64,000 nt of DNA from an uncultured Paludibacter sp. (GCA_937897985.1 CALCBD010000015.1:5700-69699); one strand, 5' to 3'; counted from the stretch's first letter, positions 16,403 through 23,958 are shown. Made by a program: numbers and translations. Notes: a model not told the origin generated them from the sequence alone.

Positions 16403-17800
16403 TTATTTATGCCACAATTTAGTCATATCTTCCAGGGTTTTACCTTTTGTTTCGGGCACCATTTTCCATACAAACAGAGCTGATAAAACAGACATTATGC
16501 CGTAGAGAACGTACGTGAATGTGATACTAAAATGTTCAAGAACAGGGAATGTTGATGAAACCACAAAGTTGGCAATCCACTGAGCAGCAACAGCAATTGC
16601 TATTGCTTTTCCACGAATGGTATTCGGGAAAATTTCAGAAATTAACACCCAGCAGATAGGTCCCCACGACATCATAAACGCCGCTGAATAAATTACTATA
16701 AAAATCAGCGTGCTTACACCAATAATCTGTAAATGAGCCAGCGTTCCTATAGCAAACATTCCAATGGCCATTCCTATCGATCCGATTATTAACAAGGGTT
16801 TACGACCAAATTTATCAACCGTAAAAATTGCTACCAATGTGAAAATAATATTTACAATTCCCATAATTACAGTTTGCCACATGGCTGCGTCGTTTCCAAA
16901 ACCCAACCCTTTAAATATGGTAGGTGCGTAATAAAGAACTACATTTATACCAACAGCCTGTTGAAAAACTGAAAGCAATACACCTATAATCAACACTTTC
17001 CAACCATAAGTAAGTACTTTTTCAACCTTTTCGTGAACAGTTTCCTTAATTTCAGCCAAAATGGACGTTGCTTTTTCGCTACCATTTATTTTGCTAAGTA
17101 TATTCAGTGCTTTTTCATCATTATGTGTGAGTGCAAGGTAACGCGGAGTCTCGGGAACCAGGAATAAAAGTACCCCGAAAGTTGCCGCTACAAATGATTC
17201 GGAAATGAACATTAATCTCCATCCTTCACTGTTTATCCATGAAATTTCTTTACCAAATACAATAAAATAATTCACAAAATATACTACAAGCATACCAAAG
17301 ATAATTGCAAACTGATTCCATGAAACAAGTTTTCCCCGAATTTCGGCAGGTGCCATTTCGGCAATATACATCGGACAAATTGCTGATGCTAATCCTACAC
17401 CTACACCACCAATAATCCTGTAAATATTAAACGAAACTAAAAGCGTGGATACATCTGTTGTATTGCTGAAAAAAATCATTTCGGGGAAACCCGAACCAAC
17501 AGCAGATATAAAAAACAAGACCGACGATATAATCAATGATTTTTTTCTTCCGAAATTGGTTGCAAAAATACCTGATATCAAACCTCCGATAATACAACCA
17601 ATCAAAGCACTTGATACAGTTGCACCGTGATAAAAAGTAGCAGAATCACCATAATGTGCTGCATCAATCTGAAAAAACACTTTGATAGGATCTACTGCAC
17701 CTGAGATAACCGCTGTATCATAACCGAAAAGCAAACCTCCGAGTGTGGCAACCAAAGTTACACCAACGATAAAAAATTTATTAATTTCCTGAGTTTTCAT
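16403..17800 (-). CDS. xylE: Sugar:H+ symporter, probable xylose transporter
   Basis: A major facilitator of the sugar porter family that brings xylose into the cell with protons. I take the ATG at 17800 (start MKTQEINKFFIVGVTLVATL; 465 residues). An upstream TTG in frame at 17833 would read through a palindromic repeat and is unlikely. About 12 helices are present, with family motifs GGLLFGYDTAVISGAV, FGRKKS, PETPRYL, FQQAVGINVVLYYAP, KFGRKPLL and PETKGKTLEDM. It is the last gene of the xyl operon, 102 bases after xylA, with repeat elements in the gap. Xylose specificity is inferred from the neighbours. Confidence 0.88.
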   Translation of the reverse strand: MKTQEINKFFIVGVTLVATLGGLLFGYDTAVISGAVDPIKVFFQIDAAHYGDSATFYHGATVSSALIGCIIGGLISGIFATNFGRKKSLIISSVLFFISAVGSGFPEMIFFSNTTDVSTLLVSFNIYRIIGGVGVGLASAICPMYIAEMAPAEIRGKLVSWNQFAIIFGMLVVYFVNYFIVFGKEISWINSEGWRLMFISESFVAATFGVLLFLVPETPRYLALTHNDEKALNILSKINGSEKATSILAEIKETVHEKVEKVLTYGWKVLIIGVLLSVFQQAVGINVVLYYAPTIFKGLGFGNDAAMWQTVIMGIVNIIFTLVAIFTVDKFGRKPLLIIGSIGMAIGMFAIGTLAHLQIIGVSTLIFIVIYSAAFMMSWGPICWVLISEIFPNTIRGKAIAIAVAAQWIANFVVSSTFPVLEHFSITFTYVLYGIMSVLSALFVWKMVPETKGKTLEDMTKLWHK

Positions 17801-17814
17801 AAGTATTTTGTAAA

Positions 17815-17851
17815 GCTCTTTAAACCCCTCCAATAGGGGGATTTAAAGAGC
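17815..17851. repeat. GC-core palindromic element between xylA and the symporter gene
   Basis: GCTCTTTAAA (17815-17824) pairs exactly with TTTAAAGAGC (17842-17851), and the interior adds CCCC (17825-17828) against GGGG (17837-17840) with one bulged base. It resembles the xyl-locus elements at 19231, 19313 and 20919 in having a C-rich arm, a short AT spacer and a G-rich arm, but differs in sequence. In the mRNA it would form a strong hairpin just before the symporter start. Confidence 0.75.
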
Positions 17852-17879
17852 GAATTAATTGAGATTTCAGTGTCATGTT

Positions 17880-17896
17880 CCCCCTTTACGGGGTTT
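17880..17896. repeat. Short C-run/G-run hairpin after the xylA stop
   Basis: A CCCC run (17881-17884) and GGGG (17890-17893) are separated by TTTAC, starting 7 bases downstream of the xylA stop on the minus strand. It looks like a shortened relative of the palindromic elements in this operon. There is no U-run, so it is not a clear terminator; it could stabilise the end of the xylA message. Confidence 0.5.
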
Positions 17897-17902
17897 ACAG
17901 GC

Positions 17903-19216
17903 CTAAATATACATATTTACAATAGCTTCATACAATTCCTGTTTGCCGCTGATTTGTTTGGGCTCACCATTGGCTTTTGCATAAGCATATACATCTTCGA
18001 AAGTCAGTTTGCCTTCTTCGAATTCTTTACCTTTGCCTGAATCGTAAGAAGCATAACGTTCTGAGATCATTGCAGGAATCGGCGATTCTTCCAGAATAGC
18101 AGCAGCAGCTTCCAGTGCACGTGCCATTACATCCATTGCACCAATGTGAGCGATGAATAAATCTTCGTTGTCGGTAGAGTTACGACGAATTTTAGCATCG
18201 AAGTTGGTACCGCCACCCTGCATACCGCCACCTTTCAACACAATCATCATGGCCTGAGTCAGTTCAAAAATATCCACAGGGAACTGGTCGGTATCCCAAC
18301 CGTTCTGAACATCACCGCGGTTTGCATCAATAGCACCCAGCATGCCGGCATCCACCGAGCATTGCAATTCGTGTTCAAACGTGTGGCCAGCCAACGTAGC
18401 GTGGTTTACTTCAATGTTCAGTTTGAAATCTTTTTCCAATCCAAATTCTTTCAGGAAGCCGATTACTGTTTCAGCATCCACATCGTATTGGTGTTTCATC
18501 GGTTCCATGGGTTTTGGTTCAATCAGGAATACGCCCTTGAAACCTTTGGCACGCCCGTAATCGCGAGCCATACGCAACATGGTACCCATGTGTTGTTTTT
18601 CGCGTTTCATATCGGTATTCAACAAACTCATATACCCTTCACGACCGCCCCAGAACACATAACCACGTCCACCCAAAGCGATAGTAGCATCAATGGAGTT
18701 TTTGATTTGCAACATGGCGCGTGCAGCAGCGTTGAAATCAGGGTTTGTGCTTGCACCGTTCATATAACGGGCCGGCGAGAATACATTGGCAGTACCCCAC
18801 ATCAGTTTGATGCCGGTTGCAGCTTGTTTTTCTTTTGCATATTCTACGATAGCTTTCAGGTTAGCTTCGTATTCTTCGATTGACGAACCTTCGTCAATCA
18901 AATCGATATCGTGGAAACAATAGTATTCGATACCGATTTTGCTCATGAATTCAAAACCTGCATCCATTTTGTCTTTTGCTGCTTGTAAAGCATCTTTAGC
19001 ACCTACCCATGGATGTTTTTGAGTACCGGGTCCGAATGGATCGCCACCTTCGGCACACAAGGTATGCCACCAGGCCATTGAGAATTTAAACCACTCAGCC
19101 ATGGTTTTTCCATAAACTACTTTTTCAGGATTGTAGTAACGGAAAGCCAATGGATTTTTACTTTCTTTTCCTTCAAATTTGATTTTTTCCACGGATGGGA
19201 AATACACTTTTGCCAT
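17903..19216 (-). CDS. xylA: Xylose isomerase
   Basis: XylA converts D-xylose to D-xylulose in the cytoplasm using divalent metal ions. The 437-residue protein has the length of the class II isomerases and their conserved segments: WWHTLCAEGGDPFGPGT, the catalytic-base region YCFHDIDLIDEG, VFWGGREGY, the metal-binding FLIEPKPMEPMKHQYD, LNIEVNHATLAGHTFEHEL, DANRGDVQNGWDTDQFP and GGTNFDAKIRRNS. Start ATG at 19216 gives MAKVYFPSVEKIKFEG, typical of Bacteroidales XylA. It lies downstream of xylB with a 115-base spacer bounded by two inverted copies of a palindromic element. Confidence 0.97.
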   Translation of the reverse strand: MAKVYFPSVEKIKFEGKESKNPLAFRYYNPEKVVYGKTMAEWFKFSMAWWHTLCAEGGDPFGPGTQKHPWVGAKDALQAAKDKMDAGFEFMSKIGIEYYCFHDIDLIDEGSSIEEYEANLKAIVEYAKEKQAATGIKLMWGTANVFSPARYMNGASTNPDFNAAARAMLQIKNSIDATIALGGRGYVFWGGREGYMSLLNTDMKREKQHMGTMLRMARDYGRAKGFKGVFLIEPKPMEPMKHQYDVDAETVIGFLKEFGLEKDFKLNIEVNHATLAGHTFEHELQCSVDAGMLGAIDANRGDVQNGWDTDQFPVDIFELTQAMMIVLKGGGMQGGGTNFDAKIRRNSTDNEDLFIAHIGAMDVMARALEAAAAILEESPIPAMISERYASYDSGKGKEFEEGKLTFEDVYAYAKANGEPKQISGKQELYEAIVNMYI

Positions 19217-19230
19217 AACTTTGATAATTT

Positions 19231-19259
19231 AGCCCCCTAAATCCCCCACAAGGGGGCTT
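19231..19259. repeat. 29-bp palindromic element, copy 1 (xylB-xylA spacer)
   Basis: The 29-base unit starts AGCCCCCTAAATCCCCC and ends AAGGGGGCTT. Arms AGCCCCCT (19231-19238) and AGGGGGCT (19251-19258) are exact reverse complements. It lies 14 bases upstream of the xylA start codon on the message. The copy at 19313-19341 is its reverse complement with a single mismatch. Confidence 0.85.
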
Positions 19260-19280
19260 AAGAGAAGTTAGTATTAATTA

Positions 19281-19291
19281 TTTTATTGTAT
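19281..19291. promoter_or_regulatory. Possible half-operator upstream of xylA
   Basis: TTTTATTGTAT in the xylB-xylA spacer resembles the left arm of the palindrome upstream of the Nudix regulator gene (TTTTATTGTA at 21802-21811). If that palindrome is the regulator's operator this could be a weak second site. The match is short and AT-rich, so it could be chance. Confidence 0.25.
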
Positions 19292-19312
19292 TATTTTAGA
19301 AACTTGGTCTTC

Positions 19313-19341
19313 AAGTCCCCTTGTGGGGGATTTAGGGGGCT
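19313..19341. repeat. 29-bp palindromic element, copy 2 (overlaps the xylB stop)
   Basis: This copy starts AAGTCCCCTTGTGGGGG and ends TTTAGGGGGCT. It is inverted relative to copy 1, with one base different. The TAA stop of xylB (19332-19334 on the minus strand) lies inside the element, and the final residues Ala-Pro are encoded by its arm. The inverted pair could also fold the whole spacer into one large hairpin. Confidence 0.85.
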
Positions 19342-20876
19342 ACCTTTGCAACCCATTTTTCATATGCCGCTTTCGTAGCTTCCGCCTGTTCAGCTTCGGG
19401 TGTGATTACCATAATTTTTTTCAGGGTTGAAAATGCTTCTTCAGCATCTTTGTAAATACCTGCTCCTATTCCCGCGCCACGAGCTGCACCTATCGAACCA
19501 TCGGTATTGTAGAGTTCAATGGTTGCTCCGGTTATGTTTGCCAATGTTTGTCGGAAAATTGGAGAAAGGAACAAATTTGCATAGCCTGCACGAATGGTCT
19601 TAGTCTCAATTCCCATTTCATTCATTATGTCCATTCCGTATTTAAATGAGAAAGCAATGCCTTCATGAGCCGCACGAATCAGATGAGCTTTGCTGATACG
19701 GTTGAAGTTGATACCGTGGATGGAACAATCAGGTTCCTGATTGCCGAGAACACGCTCAGCACCATTACCAAAAGGAATAATGCTTACACCATCGCTTCCA
19801 ACAGAAACACCTGCTGCCAGTTCGTTCATTTCGGCATAGCTGATGCCTTCGGGAGCCACATTGTTTTTAATCCAGGTGTTCAGAATAGCCGTTCCGTTGA
19901 TGCAAAGCAACACGCCCACGCGGGTAACATCAGCCGTATGATTCACATGAGCAAAAGAGTTTACACGCGATTGCGGATCGTATTTCGAGTCGCTGTTCAC
20001 GCCATATACCACGCCCGAAGTTCCTGCGGTAGCGGCAATCTCGCCCGGGTTCAACACGTTCAACGACAAGGCATTATTAGGTTGATCACCGGCACGATAG
20101 GTAACCGGAGTTCCTTCGGCCAAACCCAGTTCAGCAGCAATGTCTGCTTTCAGCGTTCCTTGTTGTCCGAAAGTGGGTACAATCTCAGGAACTAATGCTG
20201 TATCAAAACCAAAATAATCGAACAGGAATTTGGCAGGCGCTTCGGCTTTGAAATCCCAGGCAATCCCTTCGGACAGTCCCGAAGCGGTTGTGCAGGCTTT
20301 ACCCGTCATGCGCATAGCCAGATAATCGCCCGGAAGCATATAGTATTTTGCTTTTGCGTAGTTTTCAGGTTCATTTTCTTTCACCCAGGCCAGTTTTGCC
20401 AGCGTAAAATTACCCGGTGAGTTCAATACATTGGTCAGGCAAACTTCGCTACCGATTGTTTCCAATGCTTTTTGCCCGTAAGGCACCGCACGACTGTCAC
20501 ACCAGATAATGGCATCACGAATGGCTTTTTGAGCCTCGTCCACCAATACCAGGCCGTGCATTTGGTACGAAATACCAATGGCCTTGATATCCGCCGCATT
20601 GGCATTAGCCTCTTCCAACACCACCTGCGTAGCCAGTTTCAGGTTTTTCCACCATGTTTCGGTGTCCTGCTCTGCCCATCCGGCTTTCACCGATTTGATT
20701 TCCATTTCCTTTTTCGGGAAAAATGCCGACGACACACATTCGCCTGTCAGAACATTTACCAGACTCGCCTTTACCGACGAACTGCCTAAATCATAACCAA
20801 GTAGAAACTTGCCCCCCGGCTCCCTGAAGGGGGAGTTAGAGTTGGCTTCGACTGTTATGTTCATTTCTTTTTTCAT
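19332..20876 (-). CDS. xylB: Xylulokinase with repeat-derived ends
   Basis: XylB phosphorylates D-xylulose to xylulose 5-phosphate for the pentose phosphate pathway. The FGGY-kinase core begins at residue 27 with the phosphate-binding LLGYDLGSSSVKASLV and includes GISYQMHGLVLVD, IIWCDSRAVPYG, YRAGDQPNNALSLNV, AATAGTSGVVYG, PFGNGAERV and GAARGAGIGAGIYK. The 514 residues include an unusual 26-residue N-terminal extension; its segment NSPFREPGGK is encoded by a palindromic GC-rich repeat (20811-20837). The C-terminal Ala-Pro and stop codon come from another repeat copy. I keep the ATG at 20876; an ATG at 20864 is also possible. Confidence 0.95.
   Translation of the reverse strand: MKKEMNITVEANSNSPFREPGGKFLLGYDLGSSSVKASLVNVLTGECVSSAFFPKKEMEIKSVKAGWAEQDTETWWKNLKLATQVVLEEANANAADIKAIGISYQMHGLVLVDEAQKAIRDAIIWCDSRAVPYGQKALETIGSEVCLTNVLNSPGNFTLAKLAWVKENEPENYAKAKYYMLPGDYLAMRMTGKACTTASGLSEGIAWDFKAEAPAKFLFDYFGFDTALVPEIVPTFGQQGTLKADIAAELGLAEGTPVTYRAGDQPNNALSLNVLNPGEIAATAGTSGVVYGVNSDSKYDPQSRVNSFAHVNHTADVTRVGVLLCINGTAILNTWIKNNVAPEGISYAEMNELAAGVSVGSDGVSIIPFGNGAERVLGNQEPDCSIHGINFNRISKAHLIRAAHEGIAFSFKYGMDIMNEMGIETKTIRAGYANLFLSPIFRQTLANITGATIELYNTDGSIGAARGAGIGAGIYKDAEEAFSTLKKIMVITPEAEQAEATKAAYEKWVAKVAP
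20811..20837. repeat. Diverged palindromic element inside the xylB coding sequence
   Basis: On the plus strand this reads GCCCCCCGGCTCCCTGAA then GGGGGAGTT. It shares the GCCCCC, TCCC, AAGGGGG and final TT blocks of the 29-bp element at 19231 but is a base shorter and has mismatches. It is read in frame on the minus strand as NSPFREPGGK within the N-terminal extension of xylulokinase, ahead of the conserved kinase domain. Confidence 0.65.
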
Positions 20877-20918
20877 GATATATATTGTTTGTAATATTCA
20901 ATACTTTCTTCTTTCTTT

Positions 20919-20947
20919 AAGTCCCCCTGTGGGGGATTTAGAGGGCT
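20919..20947. repeat. 29-bp palindromic element, copy 3 (after the regulator gene)
   Basis: The element starts AAGTCCCCCTGTGGGGG and ends TTTAGAGGGCT. It differs from copy 2 (19313-19341) at two positions and has the same orientation. It begins directly after the stop codon of the Nudix regulator gene (TAG at 20948-20950, minus strand) and precedes the xylB start by 42 bases. Confidence 0.85.
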
Positions 20948-21649
20948 CTATTTCTTATATTTATAAAGCCTTGCTGCCCGGTGTGGAACTCCTTTTTCCA
21001 TTTCTTCCAAAGCCACTACATAAGGCCATTGAGCTACTTTCTTCTGAAAATTCCGCACATCCGAACGGGTTTCATGAACAGTATCGTACAGGGCACGCAG
21101 TTGCGAAAGAGTAAATTTTCGTGGTAATAATTCGAACAATAAATGTGGTTCAATATCCAGATTATGCCGGATATATTCAAGTCCTTTCCGGATAATTTCA
21201 GCGTGGTCGAATGCCAAATGCATTCCTGACAACTCATTTAAATCGTACCAGTTTACCTGTGTATTATCTCTTAGTACCTGCAATTTGCGATCTATTTTAA
21301 TAAGCGCCACATAAGCTACTGTCACAATCCGACCGATTTTAAGCTGCATCGTATTTTCGAGCCAAAGTATATCACGGGGATCTTTGGTCCGGTCCGGACC
21401 GCCAAAACTCCTGAACTGACTTAAATATATGTTCTTTAATCCGGTTAATTCATTTAAAACGCGCGAAGCAGCATCATCCAGATCTTCTTCTGCCAAAATA
21501 ATACTTCCGGGAAGTTTTTTGTCGTTATATAGTTCGTTTTGCTCATCGATTGTACGTTCGATAAGCAACACCTTCAGTTTTTCACCATCGAATCCGAAAA
21601 CCACACAATCCACCGAAACATGAGGATTATAAATTATTTCCTTTTCCAT
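20948..21649 (-). CDS. Nudix-type transcriptional regulator of xylose use
   Basis: A 233-residue protein with an N-terminal Nudix fold (VSVDCVVFGFDGEKLKVLLIER) and a C-terminal winged-helix DNA-binding region (FTLSQLRALYDTVHETRSDVRNFQKKV). Such NrtR/AraR-like proteins control sugar operons in Bacteroidales. The Nudix box (about residues 47-71, PGSIILAEEDLDDAASRVLN) is degenerate: in the canonical R-E-U-x-E-E-x-G-U block only one of the three glutamates remains (RVLNELTGL), and the leading Gly is Ser. Hydrolase activity is therefore unlikely and ligand sensing is the probable role. First gene of the xyl operon; the direct target is inferred from position. Confidence 0.88.
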   Translation of the reverse strand: MEKEIIYNPHVSVDCVVFGFDGEKLKVLLIERTIDEQNELYNDKKLPGSIILAEEDLDDAASRVLNELTGLKNIYLSQFRSFGGPDRTKDPRDILWLENTMQLKIGRIVTVAYVALIKIDRKLQVLRDNTQVNWYDLNELSGMHLAFDHAEIIRKGLEYIRHNLDIEPHLLFELLPRKFTLSQLRALYDTVHETRSDVRNFQKKVAQWPYVVALEEMEKGVPHRAARLYKYKK

Positions 21650-21803
21650 TTACTTGTATAATAATAGCAACCTTTTTAAAAACAAAACGGAATTTTCAGC
21701 AAAAATAGAATATTTATTTTGAATAATAGTAAAATTATTTCATGTTATAAAACACAATATCAATTATTTAAATAATGTAATAAATACAATATCTAAATTT
21801 ATT

Positions 21804-21824
21804 TTATTGTAATTTATACAATAA
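21804..21824. promoter_or_regulatory. Candidate operator palindrome upstream of the Nudix regulator
   Basis: TTATTGTA (21804-21811) and TACAATAA (21817-21824) are exact reverse complements separated by five bases, a size and shape typical of a dimeric regulator site. It lies about 155 bases upstream of the regulator's start codon and about 100 bases upstream of the possible -7 box, so activation or looping would fit better than simple blocking. AT-rich background weakens the case. Confidence 0.4.
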
Positions 21825-21951
21825 GTAATTAATATGTTTTCCGACAAATGTGTAGTCTGAAGGTAGTTCAACAAACGAACCGGAAAAAAACAACATCAGG
21901 AATGTTTACAATAAGGCAGTCGGATAAATTTCAGGATTGATACAAAAATAA

Positions 21952-21991
21952 AAAAGCAAAAAACACAATAAAAAACCGGTTTTTTGCTTTT
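21952..21991 (-). terminator. Terminator of the pseudouridine synthase gene
   Basis: AAAAGCAAAAAA (21952-21963) pairs exactly with TTTTTTGCTTTT (21980-21991) over a 16-base loop, 28 bases after the stop of the minus-strand gene at 22019. The minus-strand transcript ends its stem in a U-rich run, as expected for an intrinsic terminator. Confidence 0.65.
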
Positions 21992-22018
21992 CAATTAAAA
22001 AAATAAAAACGAAAAATG

Positions 22019-22711
22019 TTAAGCAGGGTAAGTTTTCGGCATTTGTTCAAAAGTTCCCCATAACTTATCATCTTCAGGTACAGGTGCAGTAATTTGAATC
22101 AGTTGTTTGGAAACCGGATGTACAAATTCCACTTGACGGGCATGCAGACTGATACCGCCGTTCGGGTTGGAGCGTGGAAAACCATATTTTAAATCGCCCT
22201 TTATCGGACAGCCCATTTTAGCCAGCTGGCAGCGAATCTGATGATGCCGGCCGGTTTCCAACCGGATTTCAAGTAAATAATAAGAATCTGACTGAGCAAT
22301 GAGTCGATACGTGAGAGCTGCCTTTTTAGCATCAGGCACCATCTTATCATGTGCAACTGATTTGTTCTGTTTCTCATTCCTCAGCAAGTAGTGTTCCAGA
22401 CGTCCCTCCGGTTGTGCCGGTTTGTTTTTTACCAATGCCCAGTAGGTTTTCCTGACTTCCTGATTCTTAAACATATCATTCAGACGGGCAAGTGCTTTGC
22501 TTGTTTTGGCAAACAATACCACACCACTAACCGGGCGGTCAAGCCGATGAGTTACACCACAAAAAACCTCACCCGGCTTATTGTATTTTATTTTCAAATA
22601 TTTTTTTATGGTTTCCGAAAGTGGTTCGTCGCCGGTTTTATCGCCCTGAACAATTTCCGAAGAGGTTTTATTAACCGCAATAATGTGGTTGTCTTCGTAA
22701 AGAACTGTCAT
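22019..22711 (-). CDS. RluA-family RNA pseudouridine synthase
   Basis: A 230-residue pseudouridine synthase without an S4 domain. The catalytic aspartate sits in the family motif VTHRLDRPVSGVVLFAKTSKAL. Other conserved parts are the N-terminal VLYEDNHIIAVNK, RKTYWALV, and LLEIRLETGRHHQIRCQLA near residue 160. The short form lacking the S4 RNA-binding domain resembles RluA/TruC-like enzymes that act on rRNA or tRNA; which uridine is modified cannot be told. It starts at an ATG at 22711 and is followed by a terminator. RlmB lies 53 bases upstream on the same strand, another RNA modification gene. Confidence 0.9.
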   Translation of the reverse strand: MTVLYEDNHIIAVNKTSSEIVQGDKTGDEPLSETIKKYLKIKYNKPGEVFCGVTHRLDRPVSGVVLFAKTSKALARLNDMFKNQEVRKTYWALVKNKPAQPEGRLEHYLLRNEKQNKSVAHDKMVPDAKKAALTYRLIAQSDSYYLLEIRLETGRHHQIRCQLAKMGCPIKGDLKYGFPRSNPNGGISLHARQVEFVHPVSKQLIQITAPVPEDDKLWGTFEQMPKTYPA

Positions 22712-22764
22712 TTTAATCTTATTTTATGAACACTGATTCACCATTAAAAGAATACATTCAGCGA

Positions 22765-23532
22765 TTAAACAGCATTTTGACGCTGGCGTACTGCCTCGTA
22801 AATCAGCACTCCTGTGGCTACAGACACATTCAGCGAATCAATAGAACCCAGCATTGGTATTGCAGCCATTTCGTCGCAAATACGGAGATGATCGGGTGAA
22901 ACTCCCTCATCCTCCGATCCCATCACAATGGCTACCGGGTCAGTCATATTTACTTCGGTATAGTTTTTAGATGCTTTTTCACTTGCAGCTATCAGTTTTA
23001 TACCCGATGCGAGTAAAAATTTGAGGGCATTGCCCAGATTTTCTTCCCGGCAAACCGGAATTGACAGTAATGCACCGGCAGATGTTTTAATCGCATCTGC
23101 ATTGATTGAGGCTCCACCTTTTGAAGGGATTACTATGGCATCAACTCCTGCACATTCGCAGGTTCGCGCTATCGCTCCAAAATTCCTTACATCAGTAATT
23201 CCATCAAGTACAACAATGAAAGGCAATCTTCCCTCTTCATATACCCGGACTACAATATCCTCAATTCTTTGATAACTTACGGGCGAAATAAATGCAATGG
23301 CTCCCTGATGATTTTTGACAGTCATTTTATTCAGTTTCTCGAGTGGTACATATTGCACCGGAATCTGTATACCATTAAGAGCATTGAATAATTCGCGCGA
23401 TAGTTCACTGGTCATATCCCTTCGCATCAGTATCTTATCAATTTCTTTTCCGGCCTGAACAGCTTCGATTACTGCCCTTATCCCGAATATCATTTCTTTT
23501 TCCGGTCGTCTTTTGTTTTTATAGTTGATCAT
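22765..23532 (-). CDS. rlmB: 23S rRNA 2'-O-ribose methyltransferase RlmB (SpoU family)
   Basis: A SPOUT-class methyltransferase that adds a 2'-O-methyl group to 23S rRNA (G2251 in E. coli numbering). The 255-residue protein has an N-terminal substrate-binding domain (MIFGIRAVIEAVQAGKEIDKILM) and the three SpoU motifs: VLDGITDVRNFGAIARTCE, AIVMGSEDEGVS and IPMLGSIDSLNVSVATGVLIYE. The start overlaps the end of the upstream gene by 14 bases, pointing to translational coupling. A later start at the in-frame Met of MIFGIR is possible and would remove 13 residues. Confidence 0.92.
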   Translation of the reverse strand: MINYKNKRRPEKEMIFGIRAVIEAVQAGKEIDKILMRRDMTSELSRELFNALNGIQIPVQYVPLEKLNKMTVKNHQGAIAFISPVSYQRIEDIVVRVYEEGRLPFIVVLDGITDVRNFGAIARTCECAGVDAIVIPSKGGASINADAIKTSAGALLSIPVCREENLGNALKFLLASGIKLIAASEKASKNYTEVNMTDPVAIVMGSEDEGVSPDHLRICDEMAAIPMLGSIDSLNVSVATGVLIYEAVRQRQNAV

Positions 23533-23929
23533 TTTGTATGTTTTTTTCCAACGTTATAATTTCCGATTCTCTTGCTTCTGAATAAGTTTTATCATTCTGA
23601 GTGATATATTTCAACATATAAAGCACCTTGATTTTCAAATTCTTTGCCTCACCTGTCTTATTCATCGACTCATAAATTTCAGCTGTTTCAAGCATCAGTT
23701 TTGTAATGGTTTCGAGATATTCCCAGCTGTAATTCAGACCCCTGATTTCATGTATGAATGTTTCAACACCGGTACTAAGAATTTTTTCAAGATCAAAATC
23801 TATCATTCCCGAAAATGTTTCACTCGCCAACTGCAGGCTTTTATCACTTTCATTATTCATACGAAGTCCGTATACGGCCTCGATGGCTGTACTCAGGTTT
23901 TGTGATTTACGTTTAAAATAGCTGATCAT
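23519..23929 (-). CDS. Uncharacterised protein, coupled to rlmB
   Basis: I do not recognise this 136-residue protein. It is predicted to be soluble and mostly helical (SESDKSLQLASETFSGMIDF is part of a charged helix-forming region), with no signal peptide and no cysteine pattern. It overlaps rlmB by 14 bases at its 3' end and is probably translated with it. A -7-like promoter element lies 22 bases upstream of its start, so it is the first gene of a two-gene unit. A role near ribosome maturation is possible from context only. Confidence 0.65.
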   Translation of the reverse strand: MISYFKRKSQNLSTAIEAVYGLRMNNESDKSLQLASETFSGMIDFDLEKILSTGVETFIHEIRGLNYSWEYLETITKLMLETAEIYESMNKTGEAKNLKIKVLYMLKYITQNDKTYSEARESEIITLEKNIQNDQL

Positions 23930-23950
23930 ATATTAATTGCTTTACGGCTG

Positions 23951-23958
23951 CAAAGATA
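23951..23958 (-). promoter_or_regulatory. -7 box of the gene pair ending in rlmB
   Basis: The minus strand reads TATCTTTG (complement of CAAAGATA), a perfect TAnnTTTG match 22 bases before the start codon at 23929. No TTTG is seen at the right distance upstream, so only half of the promoter is supported. Confidence 0.5.

Larger units (their letters stand above)
21650..22018. other. Control region upstream of the xyl operon
   Basis: No gene is seen in these 369 bases. They hold a -7-like TATTTTTG on the minus strand (complement of 21700-21707), a 21-bp palindrome at 21804-21824, and the terminator of the pseudouridine synthase gene at 21952-21991. The rest is AT-rich without further recognisable structure. 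Confidence 0.55.

Noticed and set aside
17801..17833. In-frame TTG extension of the xylose symporter
   Set aside because: The extra residues are read from a palindromic repeat and precede an ATG with a good sugar porter N-terminus.
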